64,000 nt of DNA from Marinicauda pacifica (lineage in GTDB: Bacteria; Pseudomonadota; Alphaproteobacteria; Caulobacterales; Maricaulaceae), in assembly GCF_004793635.1 (NCBI RefSeq), contig NZ_SRXV01000002.1, forward strand, positions 682,001 through 746,000, written 5' to 3'. This document shows, one piece after another, positions 53,101-61,065 of the stretch (positions are counted from its first letter, which is position 1; every line of letters begins with the position of its first letter). The notes below the pieces were generated by a model. The model saw only the letters and a list, made by a program, of their open reading frames with translations, was not told the DNA's origin and did not search any database. Both the position numbers and the translations under genes were made by a program.

Positions 53101-53233
53101 TGACCCGGCCCGCACCTATCCCAGCCAACCGCGCGCGAAATACACGCACGACTATGGCGAGTACGACCATCTTGCCCGGCGCAAGGAATGGGCGAGCGCG
53201 CCCGAAGCGGGTGACGGGGGAGCGGGAGGATGA
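50177..53233 (+). CDS. addB: Double-strand-break repair protein AddB (alphaproteobacterial type)
   Basis: 1018 residues. It begins within murU (23-base overlap). N terminus FTLPASAGFLDALARTL then LVPTRRAGRALAEAF, a degenerate helicase start typical of the alphaproteobacterial form. The rest holds an inactive helicase-like fold, and a PD-(D/E)XK nuclease lies at the C terminus (about 740-1010): VTRIETWIRDPYSIYARYIL, GTAYHDALHRW and TGALEIIDFKTGRIPGKKE with the catalytic Asp and Lys. Fe-S cluster cysteines of the Bacillus AddB are not obvious. With AddA it resects broken ends until chi-like sites and loads RecA. addA begins at an ATGA overlap. Confidence 0.95.
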   Translation: MTSPDLFDPQRPSVFTLPASAGFLDALARTLNRAFPDPDALAGLTVLVPTRRAGRALAEAFARTRETGAGVALLPAIRPIGDVDADEPPFEPGELADIAPPAVDPARRRFELASLILKRESASRRSMGVGAALALADDLAGLIDDMATEEIADLSRLDETVRSVLPAHMQEAAMFLDIVMAAWPARLDELGVTDPAARRSALLKALARRWRDHPPEAPVIAAGSTGSIPAASELLVAVANLPRGAVILPGLDHEMDQAGWDAIDDSHPQRSMKSLLDQMGLDRGDVRLWPGVATGRQAAARARVMGEALRAAEATSDWVSRVDDLRQGWGERVFEDAFDGLSIVEAGSESEEARAISLMLRETLETPGRTAIVVTPDRALARRIATEMRRYGVPLDDSAGEALSDTASGAFLMRILDVALDPGSALALAAMFSSPLFTLGRERATLRPQLGLIERRALRGRRPGENFSDVRQRVAEAFPEEVTGRPSPQSLLGAVEDALTPLLELSGDQPAARWAEALVRAGEALSADETRSGADRLWAGEAGESAAQLMREFLREAEILPEMGLRDFSRALLETARTRRVRPRFGTHPRLALLGPLEARLVSADRVILAGLNEGGWPPRAKVDPFMSRGMRAAVGLSAPERRFGLAAHDFAQLAMGSDVILTRSRRVDGAPAVASRWLWRLQTLARGALGKEAEHALAPAVDYCGFARRTDTPSREFGTAIRPPEPAPPVEARPRQLSVTRIETWIRDPYSIYARYILELKQLDPLDRPAGPPERGTAYHDALHRWTQTLPDSEVLPGDAVERLVETGREALLAAGFSEAELGLELPRFARVARFITEWETDRREMEIRPVALECEGSLTFESLAGPFTLTARADRIDMNQTGALEIIDFKTGRIPGKKEVEVGFAPQLPLEAAIAAHGGFADAPSHESEDLLYVRISGGREPGMEASAVGKTEAIELAETALSRLQDWVAKFDDPARTYPSQPRAKYTHDYGEYDHLARRKEWASAPEAGDGGAGG

Positions 53234-56200
53234 GCGCACCCGGTTTCGATCCGGCCATCGTGAAGTCTGCCAGCGACGCGCAGCGCGCCGCGGCAGCGCC
53301 GGATATCTGCGTCTTCGTCGAAGCCAATGCCGGATCGGGCAAGACGCGCGTTCTGGTCGACCGCGTCGCACGGCTGCTGCTGAAGGGCGCCGAGCCGGAG
53401 CGCATACTCTGCGTGACCTTCACCAAGGCCGCGGCGGGAGAGATGCAGACCCGTCTCTTCAAGAAACTGGGCGAATGGTCGACCCTCTCGGACCCTGCCC
53501 TCTCGGCCGAGCTGGAAAGCCTTGAGCCCGCCATGGCCGGCGACCGCGACCGGCTCGCGCGCGCCCGGCGCCTGTTTGCCCGCGCGCTCGAGACGCCGGG
53601 CGGGCTGAAAATCCAGACGCTGCACGCCTATTGCGAACGCCTGCTGCGGCAGTTCCCGCTGGAGGCCGGCCTGCCGCCGGGCTTCGAGACTCAGGACGAG
53701 TCCGAAGCGCGCGCACTGCAGCGCGCCTGTCTGACGCGGCTGTATGCTCGGGCGTCTGCCGATCCGGGCGGGGAGATCGCGCGCGCGATCGCGACCTTGC
53801 TCGACCTTGCCGGGCCCTCCGGGCCGGAGACGCTCGCCGGTTTCGTGACCGCCAAGCGCCATCGTTTCGGCCAGGCGCTTGCGCAGGCGGGCTCGCCCGA
53901 GGCCTTGATGGACAGGGTCAGTGCCGCACTCGGCGTGCCCCCGAGCCTGAGCGAGGCGGCGGCCAAGGCCGATGGCTGGATGGAGACCGATCCCGGCGAC
54001 CTGGAAGCGGCCCAGAGCGCCTATTCGGCCGCGACCTCGACGCAGGATATCGAACGCGGAGACCGGCTTGCCGTGGCTCTGGCGGCCGCGCTGCTCCACC
54101 CGGTGCACGGGTTCGACGCCTATTGCGACTTCCTGCTGACCGGCAAAGGCGAGTTCCGCAAGAGCTTCTTCACAAAGAAGCTCGGTGAAACCTACACGAT
54201 TCTGCGCACGCTCTACGGCGAGGAAGGCTCGGAAATCCACCGCATGCGTGACGAGGTGCTGCCGCGGGTTCGGGCCGCAAGTACCAATACGCTCAGCCGC
54301 GCCGCCATCCGGCTCGGCGCCGCGCTGCTGGAAGACTACGAAGCCCAGCTCGTCCAGCGTCGCAAGGTCGACTTCTCCGATCTGGTCGTGCGCGCCCGCG
54401 GACTGCTGACCGATTCCGACGCGCGGGACTGGACACTGTACAAGCTCGACCGCGGGCTCCAGCACATCCTTGTGGACGAGGCCCAGGACACTGCGCCCGA
54501 TCAATGGGCCGTGGTCGATGCCCTGAGTGAAGAATTCTTCGCCGGCGAAGGCGATACCAGCGACACCGTCGTGCGCACCGTGTTCTGCGTTGGCGATGAG
54601 AAGCAGTCCATCTACTCGTTTCAGGACGCAGATCCGCGCCTGTTCATCGCTCAGGGAGTCCGGCTGCACGCCCAGGCCGAAGCAGCCGGGATCGGCTTCG
54701 CCCGCCCGCCCCTGGATGTCTCCTTCCGGTCCAGCCCGGAAGTCCTGCGCGCCGTAGATCTCGCCTTCAGTGCAGAAGAGGCCGCGCTCGGCGTGCCGAC
54801 AGGCCAGGCAGGCGGCTCGCTGGAAGTCAAATTCCTGATGTCAGCGCCCGAAACGGCGCGCGAGCGGCAGCCGATCGCGTTTCATGCCTATGCCGGCCAC
54901 CGGGCCGCACGCGTGGGCACGCCGGGATGTGTGGAAATCTGGCCCCCCGTGCCGAAGCCGGCTCAGCCTGAGGAGGAGTCCATCGATCTGACCCCGGTCG
55001 ACACCGGCCGCACCGACTCGGCCCGCAATCAGCTGGCCGAAGCCGTGGCACGCGAGATCGAAGCCATTCTCGGCCGCGGTGACCGGGTGTGGCAGGAGGG
55101 GTCCGATGGTTGGCAGCCGCGTGCGGCCGAACCGGGCGATATCCTCATTCTGGTCCGCAAGCGCAGCGGACTTTTCGACGAGATCATCCGCCGGCTGAAA
55201 CTCAAGGATCTGCCCGTGGCAGGGGCCGACCGGATGACGCTGACCGACCAGCTCGCGGTCGAGGACATGGTGTCGCTCGCCCGCTTCGCGCTCCTGCCCG
55301 AGGACGATCTGTCGCTCGCCGAGATTCTCAAGAGCCCGGCCTTCCATCCGATCGGGGCGGCGCCGGTGATCGACGACGACGCGCTGTTCGACCTCAGCCG
55401 CCGGCCCGAGCGCCGGCTCTGGGATAAGATGCGCAATAGCGACGATCCCCGCTTCCTGGAGGCGCGCGATGCGCTCGACCGGGCCCGGGCGCGTGTCGAC
55501 CGGGATGCGCCCTACGCCTTCTTCGCGACCTTCCTCGGCGAGGTCTCCTCAACCGGGGAATCCCGTGTGTCGCGCTTCTTCGCGCGGCTCGGCGAAGAGG
55601 CGCGAGACCCGCTGGACGAACTCCTGAACCGGGCGCTGTCGCATGAACGAGAAGGCGCACCCTCGCTGACCCGCTTCATCGCCTCGCTGGACGCCGATTC
55701 GGCGCAGATCAAGCGGGAGATGGAAGGGGCAGGCAGCCAGATCCGCGTGATGACCGTGCATGGCGCCAAGGGATTGGAAGCTCCCATCGTTTTCCTGCCC
55801 GACACCACGCAAATCCCCAAAGCGCGCGGCGCTTCGCTCTTCGTTCATGACGAGGCCGGACTGGTCTGGGCGCCGGACGCCAAGAATGCACCCGAGCTGG
55901 TCAGCGAGCTGCAGGAGGAAGACGAGCTGAGTGCGGACGGCGAATACACGCGCCTGCTTTACGTCGCTCTGACCCGGGCGCGCGACCGGCTGGTCGTCTG
56001 CGGCCACACTCACGGCATCGGCGGAAAGATTGACCCGGGCTCCTGGCTCGATCGCCTGGCTCACGCGTGGACCGGGCCGGGTTGGGAAGAGGTCCGCACG
56101 GCAATTCACGACATTGCGGAGGATTATGAGTGGGAGGCGCCGCCGGCCCGGCGTCTCGGCGATGCGCCGCCCCCCATGAAGCGGGATCGCAGCGGCGAGA

Positions 56201-56877
56201 CGCTGCCAGCCCCATTGCCCGCATGGACCTCGGCGCAAGCACCCGAGGAGCCTCAGGCGCCGCGTTCGGTCGCGCCCTCCCGGCTTGTCGAAGAGGACGG
56301 CGAAGACTTTGCCCCCGCCTCGTTATCGCCCCTGTCGCCCGGCGGCGAGGCCCGCTTCCGGCGCGGCGCGGTCATCCACAAGCTCCTGCAGACGCTGCCT
56401 GACATCGAGCCCGACCGACGTCAGGAGTCTGCCCGGCGCTATCTGCAATCGCGTCAGGATCTGGAGCCGTGGCAGCGCGATGAGATTTTGGCCGAAACCC
56501 TGGGCGTCCTCTCCGATTCCCGCTTCGCGCCCATCTTCGGTCCCGGGTCGCGCGCCGAGGTAGCCATCACCGGATCGGCTCCCGGCCTTCCCCCCGGCGT
56601 CACCGTGAATGGACAGATCGACCGTCTTGTCGTGACCGAGCGCGACGTGCTGATCATCGACTACAAGACCAACCGCCCGCCGCCGGCACAGCCTGAGGAC
56701 GTCGCCCCGGTCTATCTTGGCCAGATGGCGGCCTATCGCGCGCTCCTGAAGGCGCTCCACCCCGGCAAGCCTGTGCACTGCGCGCTCTTGTGGACCGACG
56801 GGCCGCGTCTGATGGCGCTGCCGGATGCGCTTCTTGATGATGCGCTGACGCGCTCATCAAGGCGGCCAGACGCTTGA
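53230..56877 (+). CDS. addA: Helicase-nuclease subunit AddA
   Basis: 1215 residues, UvrD-type superfamily 1 helicase with nuclease. Q-motif region DAQRAAAAPDICVFVEANAG then Walker A AGSGKTRVL (about 34-42), motif Ia CVTFTKAAAGEM, motif II ILVDEAQDTAPDQW (near 415), motif III FCVGDEKQSIYSFQDADPR, motif V RVMTVHGAKGLEAPIVFLPD and motif VI YVALTRARDRLVV. The C-terminal PD-(D/E)XK nuclease contains VNGQIDRLVV and VLIIDYKTNRPPP. It couples unwinding to end resection with AddB. Located last in the tsaE-addA chain, followed by trxA with its own ribosome-binding site 96 bases later. Confidence 0.97.
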   Translation: MSAPGFDPAIVKSASDAQRAAAAPDICVFVEANAGSGKTRVLVDRVARLLLKGAEPERILCVTFTKAAAGEMQTRLFKKLGEWSTLSDPALSAELESLEPAMAGDRDRLARARRLFARALETPGGLKIQTLHAYCERLLRQFPLEAGLPPGFETQDESEARALQRACLTRLYARASADPGGEIARAIATLLDLAGPSGPETLAGFVTAKRHRFGQALAQAGSPEALMDRVSAALGVPPSLSEAAAKADGWMETDPGDLEAAQSAYSAATSTQDIERGDRLAVALAAALLHPVHGFDAYCDFLLTGKGEFRKSFFTKKLGETYTILRTLYGEEGSEIHRMRDEVLPRVRAASTNTLSRAAIRLGAALLEDYEAQLVQRRKVDFSDLVVRARGLLTDSDARDWTLYKLDRGLQHILVDEAQDTAPDQWAVVDALSEEFFAGEGDTSDTVVRTVFCVGDEKQSIYSFQDADPRLFIAQGVRLHAQAEAAGIGFARPPLDVSFRSSPEVLRAVDLAFSAEEAALGVPTGQAGGSLEVKFLMSAPETARERQPIAFHAYAGHRAARVGTPGCVEIWPPVPKPAQPEEESIDLTPVDTGRTDSARNQLAEAVAREIEAILGRGDRVWQEGSDGWQPRAAEPGDILILVRKRSGLFDEIIRRLKLKDLPVAGADRMTLTDQLAVEDMVSLARFALLPEDDLSLAEILKSPAFHPIGAAPVIDDDALFDLSRRPERRLWDKMRNSDDPRFLEARDALDRARARVDRDAPYAFFATFLGEVSSTGESRVSRFFARLGEEARDPLDELLNRALSHEREGAPSLTRFIASLDADSAQIKREMEGAGSQIRVMTVHGAKGLEAPIVFLPDTTQIPKARGASLFVHDEAGLVWAPDAKNAPELVSELQEEDELSADGEYTRLLYVALTRARDRLVVCGHTHGIGGKIDPGSWLDRLAHAWTGPGWEEVRTAIHDIAEDYEWEAPPARRLGDAPPPMKRDRSGETLPAPLPAWTSAQAPEEPQAPRSVAPSRLVEEDGEDFAPASLSPLSPGGEARFRRGAVIHKLLQTLPDIEPDRRQESARRYLQSRQDLEPWQRDEILAETLGVLSDSRFAPIFGPGSRAEVAITGSAPGLPPGVTVNGQIDRLVVTERDVLIIDYKTNRPPPAQPEDVAPVYLGQMAAYRALLKALHPGKPVHCALLWTDGPRLMALPDALLDDALTRSSRRPDA

Positions 56878-56973
56878 CCGGGATGCGGCGGCTTCCTAGG
56901 TCTGTAGCAAGTTGTTTCGACCCCCGGCTCGGCATGGGCCGGCCATGGTTTTGACTTTCAAGGAGAAAGCCCG

Positions 56974-57294
56974 ATGGCGATCAAAGCCGTTTCCGACGAA
57001 TCCTTCGATTCCGACGTCCTCAAGGCGGACGGGCCGGTTCTTGTCGACTTCTGGGCCGAGTGGTGCGGGCCCTGCAAGCAGATCGCCCCGGCGCTCGACG
57101 AGATTGCCGCTGAAAAGGACGATGCAATCACGGTCGCCAAGATCAATATCGACGACAATCCGATGACGCCGGGCAAGTACGGCGTGCGCGGGATTCCGAC
57201 GCTGATGATCTTCCGCAATGGCGAGCCGGTCTCGTCCAAGGTCGGCGCGATGGCCAAGGGCAAGATCGAGGAATGGATCAACGAAACGCTCTAG
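56974..57294 (+). CDS. trxA: Thioredoxin
   Basis: 106 residues; AAGGAG lies eight bases before the ATG. Active site WCGPCK with Cys31 and Cys34 in [18 protein letters not shown], the buried acid in the preceding VDFWAE and cis-Pro in [12 protein letters not shown]. Size and motif fit the main cytoplasmic thioredoxin that reduces ribonucleotide reductase and other disulfides. It follows addA on the same strand, as in other alphaproteobacteria, and ends at a strong terminator. A separate promoter is likely, since addA is probably poorly expressed. Confidence 0.97.
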   Translation: MAIKAVSDESFDSDVLKADGPVLVDFWAEWCGPCKQIAPALDEIAAEKDDAITVAKINIDDNPMTPGKYGVRGIPTLMIFRNGEPVSSKVGAMAKGKIEEWINETL

Positions 57295-57324
57295 GCGCTT
57301 CGGCACTCTTTTTTCGACGACAAG

Positions 57325-57359
57325 ATGCCGGTGCGGGCTCAGCCTTCACCGGCATTTTT
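57325..57359 (+). terminator. Intrinsic terminator of trxA
   Basis: 9-bp stem ATGCCGGTG / CACCGGCAT extended inside by GGCT/AGCC, followed by five T. It lies between the convergent trxA and pyrF genes. Confidence 0.85.
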
Positions 57360-57370
57360 ATTAGTATGCG

Positions 57371-58057
57371 TCAGACGCGTGCCATCTCCGCCAGGATCGC
57401 CGTCGCGGCCGCCTTCGGGTCCGGGGCCGCCGATATCGGACGCCCGATCACCAGATGACTGGCACCCGCGCGCAGCGCCTCTGCCGGTGTCGCCACGCGC
57501 TTCTGGTCGCCCGCATCCGTCCCGGCCGGCCGGACACCGGGCGTCACGATCAGAAAGCCCCCGCCAAACCGCGCGCGGATCTCTTCGGCCTCCTGCGGTG
57601 AAGCCACGACCCCGTCCAGACCGCATTCGAGTGCCTGCTCGACCCGGCGCAGCACCAGATCGCGCGCGCCGCTGCCATAGCCCATCTCGGTCAGCATCGC
57701 GTCGTCATAGGCGGTCAACACCGTGACGCCGAGAATCTTGAGGTTCGACCCTTCCCGGCCCGCGTGCGCCGCACGCATCACCGGCGGTTCGGCGTGCACG
57801 GTCAGAAGATCGGCGCCGGCTGCGGTGATGGACCGGGTTGCCTTTTCCACCGTGGCCGGAATATCGTGCAACTTATAGTCCAGAAAGACCTGCTTGCCGT
57901 GCGCCTTGAGTCTGGCAGCCAGGTCCATACCGCCAACCGGCAGGAGCTGAAGCCCGATCTTGTAGTGCACGCAGACCTCGCCGAGCGTGGCGACCAGGGC
58001 CTCGGCCTCGTCGATCGTGGGCAGGTCGAGGGCGGTAATCAGGCGGGGATCGGACAC
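57371..58057 (-). CDS. pyrF: Orotidine 5'-phosphate decarboxylase
   Basis: 228 residues from a GTG preceded by AGGAG at six bases, which fits the family length better than an ATG 20 codons upstream. TIM barrel: LITALDLPTIDEA, HYKIGLQLL and the catalytic tetrad FLDYKLHDIPATVEKA (D-K-...H-D), VHAEPPVMRAA, GVTVLTAYDD, ending PGVRPAGTDAGDQKRVATP and LVIGRPISAAPDP with the phosphate-binding Gly-Arg. It makes UMP in pyrimidine synthesis. It lies 61 bases downstream of an SDR gene, same direction. Confidence 0.97.
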   Translation of the reverse strand: MSDPRLITALDLPTIDEAEALVATLGEVCVHYKIGLQLLPVGGMDLAARLKAHGKQVFLDYKLHDIPATVEKATRSITAAGADLLTVHAEPPVMRAAHAGREGSNLKILGVTVLTAYDDAMLTEMGYGSGARDLVLRRVEQALECGLDGVVASPQEAEEIRARFGGGFLIVTPGVRPAGTDAGDQKRVATPAEALRAGASHLVIGRPISAAPDPKAAATAILAEMARV

Positions 58058-58118
58058 GGCGAACTCCTGGAAAAGCGGCAAGTCACCGGCGCGCTTATTG
58101 CCGCGCGCGTCCCGCAAT

Positions 58119-58964
58119 TCAACCCGCCGACGACGTCCCGGCCGCTGCCCCTGCCTGCGCCGCCATCCGTTTTTCCTGCATTCGCATCAGCGCACGGCCG
58201 ACCGGGTCCGGCAGAACTTTGGCAACCGCCACAAGGAATTTGTACCAGGCACCCGGGACGCGCGTGACGACACCGCGCGAGACGGCATCATATCCGGCGG
58301 TCGCAACATCCTCGGCTGTCAGCATCCAGAACTTGGGCAGGTTAGAGACCGTCTGCCGGGCGCCGTTCACGTCGTGGAACTCCGACCAAGTATAGCCCGG
58401 GCACAAGGCGGTCACATGGACATTGTCGTCTTCAAGCTCGAGCGCCAGGGCTTCGGACAGCTTGATCAGCAGGCTCTTTGCTCCGGGGTAGAGTGTGCCG
58501 GAGAAGCGCGTGTGAGCCTTCGCGCTCGGCAGAAGCGCAGAGACCGACGAGACGTTGATGATACGCCCGAAGCGGCGCGCCTTCATGCCCGGCGCGATCA
58601 GGTGGACCAGGTGCAGATAGCTGGTCACCATCAGCTGCAGGAACCGGTCCTGATCGGTCCAGTCCGTCTCGGTGAACATGCCGGGCTGCCCGGCGCCGGC
58701 ATTGTTGACGAGACCGTCAATCTGGCGCCCGGCATCGGCGACGGCCTTCACGATGCGCTCGGGCGCACCGGGTTCGGACAGGTCGTCGGCGATGATCAGG
58801 CTGTCCACGCCGTATTTGGCCTTGAGCTCTTCGGCCAGTTCGCCCAGCCGGTCTTCGCGCCGCGCGACGAGGGCGAGGTCCCAGCCATGATTGGCGAACT
58901 CACGGGCAAGTGCCGCGCCGATTCCCGAACTGGCGCCAGTAACAAGACAGAGACGGCGGGACAT
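58119..58964 (-). CDS. Short-chain dehydrogenase of the DltE/YqjQ-like group
   Basis: 281 residues. TGASSGIGAALAREFANHG (about 9-27), ALVARREDRLGELAEEL, NNAGAGQPGMFTETDW, catalytic Ser in NVSSVSALLPSAK, and YPGAKSLLIKLSEAL with Tyr and Lys. The Arg-Arg after strand 2 indicates NADPH. Sequence around ALCPGYTWSEFHDVNG and the hydrophobic/basic C-terminal tail (FLVAVAKVLPDPVGRALMRMQEKR) suggest association with the membrane or acyl substrates. Precise substrate unknown. Probably transcribed ahead of pyrF with 61 bases between, although the pathway link is not apparent. Confidence 0.87.
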   Translation of the reverse strand: MSRRLCLVTGASSGIGAALAREFANHGWDLALVARREDRLGELAEELKAKYGVDSLIIADDLSEPGAPERIVKAVADAGRQIDGLVNNAGAGQPGMFTETDWTDQDRFLQLMVTSYLHLVHLIAPGMKARRFGRIINVSSVSALLPSAKAHTRFSGTLYPGAKSLLIKLSEALALELEDDNVHVTALCPGYTWSEFHDVNGARQTVSNLPKFWMLTAEDVATAGYDAVSRGVVTRVPGAWYKFLVAVAKVLPDPVGRALMRMQEKRMAAQAGAAAGTSSAG

Positions 58965-59054
58965 GGCGGATACCTCATTCTTCCTGGAAAAAAGAAGGGT
59001 GAAGCGTCATCCCGGCCTTGTCCAGCGGGCATTTTCGATGCCGCGAGACAAGGC

Positions 59055-60368
59055 TCAACGCGCGATATTCGGGTCGGATACGATCGGCGCATAGACATGC
59101 CAGGGGAAGCTGCGCACCAGCTGACGCGAGAATTCCACTCCGCGCTCCGGGTTGCCCTGTGCACCCAGGCGCGGCGAATAGAGGGCCAGACCCACCACAC
59201 CCGGGACCACGATCATCATCGTCCCGGACACTCCCGACTTGGCGGGAAGGCCCACGGTGAAGGCGTACTCGCCGGAGAAATCGTACATGCCGCACGAGAG
59301 CATCAGGGACAGGACGTCCTTGACCGTCTCACGCTGGAAGACCTGACGTTCGGTCACCGGATTGACGCCGCCATTGGCCAGCGTGGCCGCCACGGCCGCG
59401 AGGCGGCGGACATCGGTCTGGATAGAGCAGCAGCGAAGATACAGCTCCATCGTCGTGAACAGGTCCGCTTCTTCGGGAAAGCCCCCGTGCTCGCGCATGA
59501 AGTAGGCGAGGGCGTAATTGCGGTCGGCGTGATGGCTCTCGCTTTCGAACGTCGCCCGGTCGAAGCTGGAGGCTTCGCCCCCGGACGCCGAGCGCCAGAC
59601 GCGCTGGACGAAATCGAACCGCGAATTCATGTCGTGCGTCGGCCGGATCAGCGCGCTCGTCATGATCGCCCCGGCGTTGATCATCGGATTGTGCGGCCGG
59701 CGGAGCCGATCCAGCGTGATCTCGTTGAAGCTCTGCCCGGACGGTTCACGGCCGACATAGGTGTGGACCACCTCCTCGCCCAGCAATTCCAGCGCGATCG
59801 CATAATTGATGGGCTTCATGACGGACTGGACGCAGAACTCGCGCGTTTCGTCGCCCTCGTTCAGACCGATCGACAGGCGCTGACCGTCAATCGTGCAACC
59901 GCCGAGCGCGAACGCGTCCGGATCCGCCTTGGCCAGTTCCGGGATATAGGCCGCAACCTGCCCGCCAGTCTCCTGGGAGGCGTAGTGGAAGAGGTCGTAG
60001 ACGCGCTGACGAAACGGGCCGAACTCCCCGGTGACCAAGGCTCCGGCAACGGCCCGGCTGACCAGATGGCATTCATCCCGCGGAAGGCAGTCGCAAAAGG
60101 TTAATGCGTCGAACGGCGTGTCGGGCGCCCGTCCCAGTGCGGCCCAAGTCCCTTTCAGGCGGGGATCGTCATGCTCCAGACCCTGAGATTCGAGACGCTC
60201 GGCCAGGCGCCGCGGCGTGACCGGACCGGTTCGGGCCATGGCCTCGAACGCATCCCGGGCGGTCTGGCGAGCCTCTTCGCCGGCCTCGGCCCGCTCGAAC
60301 TGGGCCGGGCGCGTCGTGAACGCGCTTATGGGCCGCGCAGGCGGCTTGTCGGGCGAGGATTGGGTCAA
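59055..60368 (-). CDS. glsA: Glutaminase with animal kidney-type architecture
   Basis: 437 residues from a TTG (60368) 13 bases after the GAF gene; no ATG lies before the conserved N terminus. Residues 33-110 resemble the EF-hand-like N-terminal domain of animal GLS: DAFEAMARTGPVTPRRLAE, then SQGLEHDDPRLKGTW. The serine-dependent glutaminase domain (115-430) has active-site Ser182 and Lys185 in FCVQSVMKPINYAI, then VHTYVGREPSGQSFNE, RPHNPMINAGAIMTSAL, Tyr in MLSCGMYDFSGEYAFTVGLPAKSGVSG without its first residues. E. coli glutaminases are about 310 residues and lack the N-terminal part. The ankyrin repeats of animal GLS are absent. It hydrolyses glutamine to glutamate and ammonia. Confidence 0.92.
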   Translation of the reverse strand: MTQSSPDKPPARPISAFTTRPAQFERAEAGEEARQTARDAFEAMARTGPVTPRRLAERLESQGLEHDDPRLKGTWAALGRAPDTPFDALTFCDCLPRDECHLVSRAVAGALVTGEFGPFRQRVYDLFHYASQETGGQVAAYIPELAKADPDAFALGGCTIDGQRLSIGLNEGDETREFCVQSVMKPINYAIALELLGEEVVHTYVGREPSGQSFNEITLDRLRRPHNPMINAGAIMTSALIRPTHDMNSRFDFVQRVWRSASGGEASSFDRATFESESHHADRNYALAYFMREHGGFPEEADLFTTMELYLRCCSIQTDVRRLAAVAATLANGGVNPVTERQVFQRETVKDVLSLMLSCGMYDFSGEYAFTVGLPAKSGVSGTMMIVVPGVVGLALYSPRLGAQGNPERGVEFSRQLVRSFPWHVYAPIVSDPNIAR

Positions 60369-60381
60369 GATGAATCCGGAG

Positions 60382-60933
60382 TCAGCCAGGCTGCAACAAC
60401 GCGCTCACCGTCTCACTGGTTGCCCCGTGCAGCAACCGGACTCTGCCTCCGGAAAAAGCAAGGTGGCTCGCGATCGCGGCCAGGTGGGCAAGCGCCTCGC
60501 GGTCGCCCTCGCTGAAGCGGAAGCGCGGCTCGGTATCGATGACGGCCACGGCGCCGAGCACCCGTCCGTCAGGCGCCGTGAACGGAGCACCGGCGTAGAA
60601 GCGCAGGAAAGGCATATCCTTCACCAGCGGATTCTGCCCGTGAACCGGATCGCTCGCCGCGTTCTCGATCACCAGCATGGCGCCCGAGTCGATGACGTGA
60701 CTGCAGAATGCGACACGATAAGGCAAAGAAAAATGAGGGGCGCCGTGGCGCACCACGAACGAAATCTCGTCATTGCCGCTGAGCGAGACGACAGCTGCGC
60801 CCGCGTCGAACGCGTGTGCCGCCACATGAAGGACGCGCTCGAGATGCGGCCGCGCCCGGCGGATACGGATCTTGAGCGCTTCGTAATCGGCGGGAAACGG
60901 TTCCTGCGCTGGTGGGTCGGTCGAGATGGGCAT
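60382..60933 (-). CDS. Stand-alone GAF-domain protein
   Basis: 183 residues from MPISTDPPAQ, no signal peptide. A single GAF fold (about 20-160). AFDAGAAVVSLSGNDEISFV forms the first strands, YRVAFCSHVIDSGAMLVIENA has the typical F-C-x-x-V, and PFLRFYAGAPFTAPDGRVLGAVAVIDTEPRFRF ends the domain. FRxC-type GAFs of this kind bind small ligands or report redox state in proteins similar to free methionine-R-sulfoxide reductase. The three catalytic cysteines of that enzyme are not all present (only FCSHV). It lies 13 bases before the glutaminase start in the same operon, suggesting a sensory link to glutamine metabolism. Confidence 0.85.
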   Translation of the reverse strand: MPISTDPPAQEPFPADYEALKIRIRRARPHLERVLHVAAHAFDAGAAVVSLSGNDEISFVVRHGAPHFSLPYRVAFCSHVIDSGAMLVIENAASDPVHGQNPLVKDMPFLRFYAGAPFTAPDGRVLGAVAVIDTEPRFRFSEGDREALAHLAAIASHLAFSGGRVRLLHGATSETVSALLQPG

Positions 60934-61065
60934 TGGGGTCTCTGTTCAGACAGGACGTGCACCGATTGTCGCAGCCGAGGGCTGACGTCAGGTTAATTCT
61001 GCCATACACACTGCAGCGATGCGGAGACCCGCCTTTCCGACCGTGCCGATTGCAGGAATGAAGCC

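Noticed and set aside
57987..60104. Long open frame of about 700 codons opposite pyrF, the SDR and glsA
   Set aside because: It crosses three well-supported genes on the other strand and has no signal, domain or sensible ribosome-binding site.
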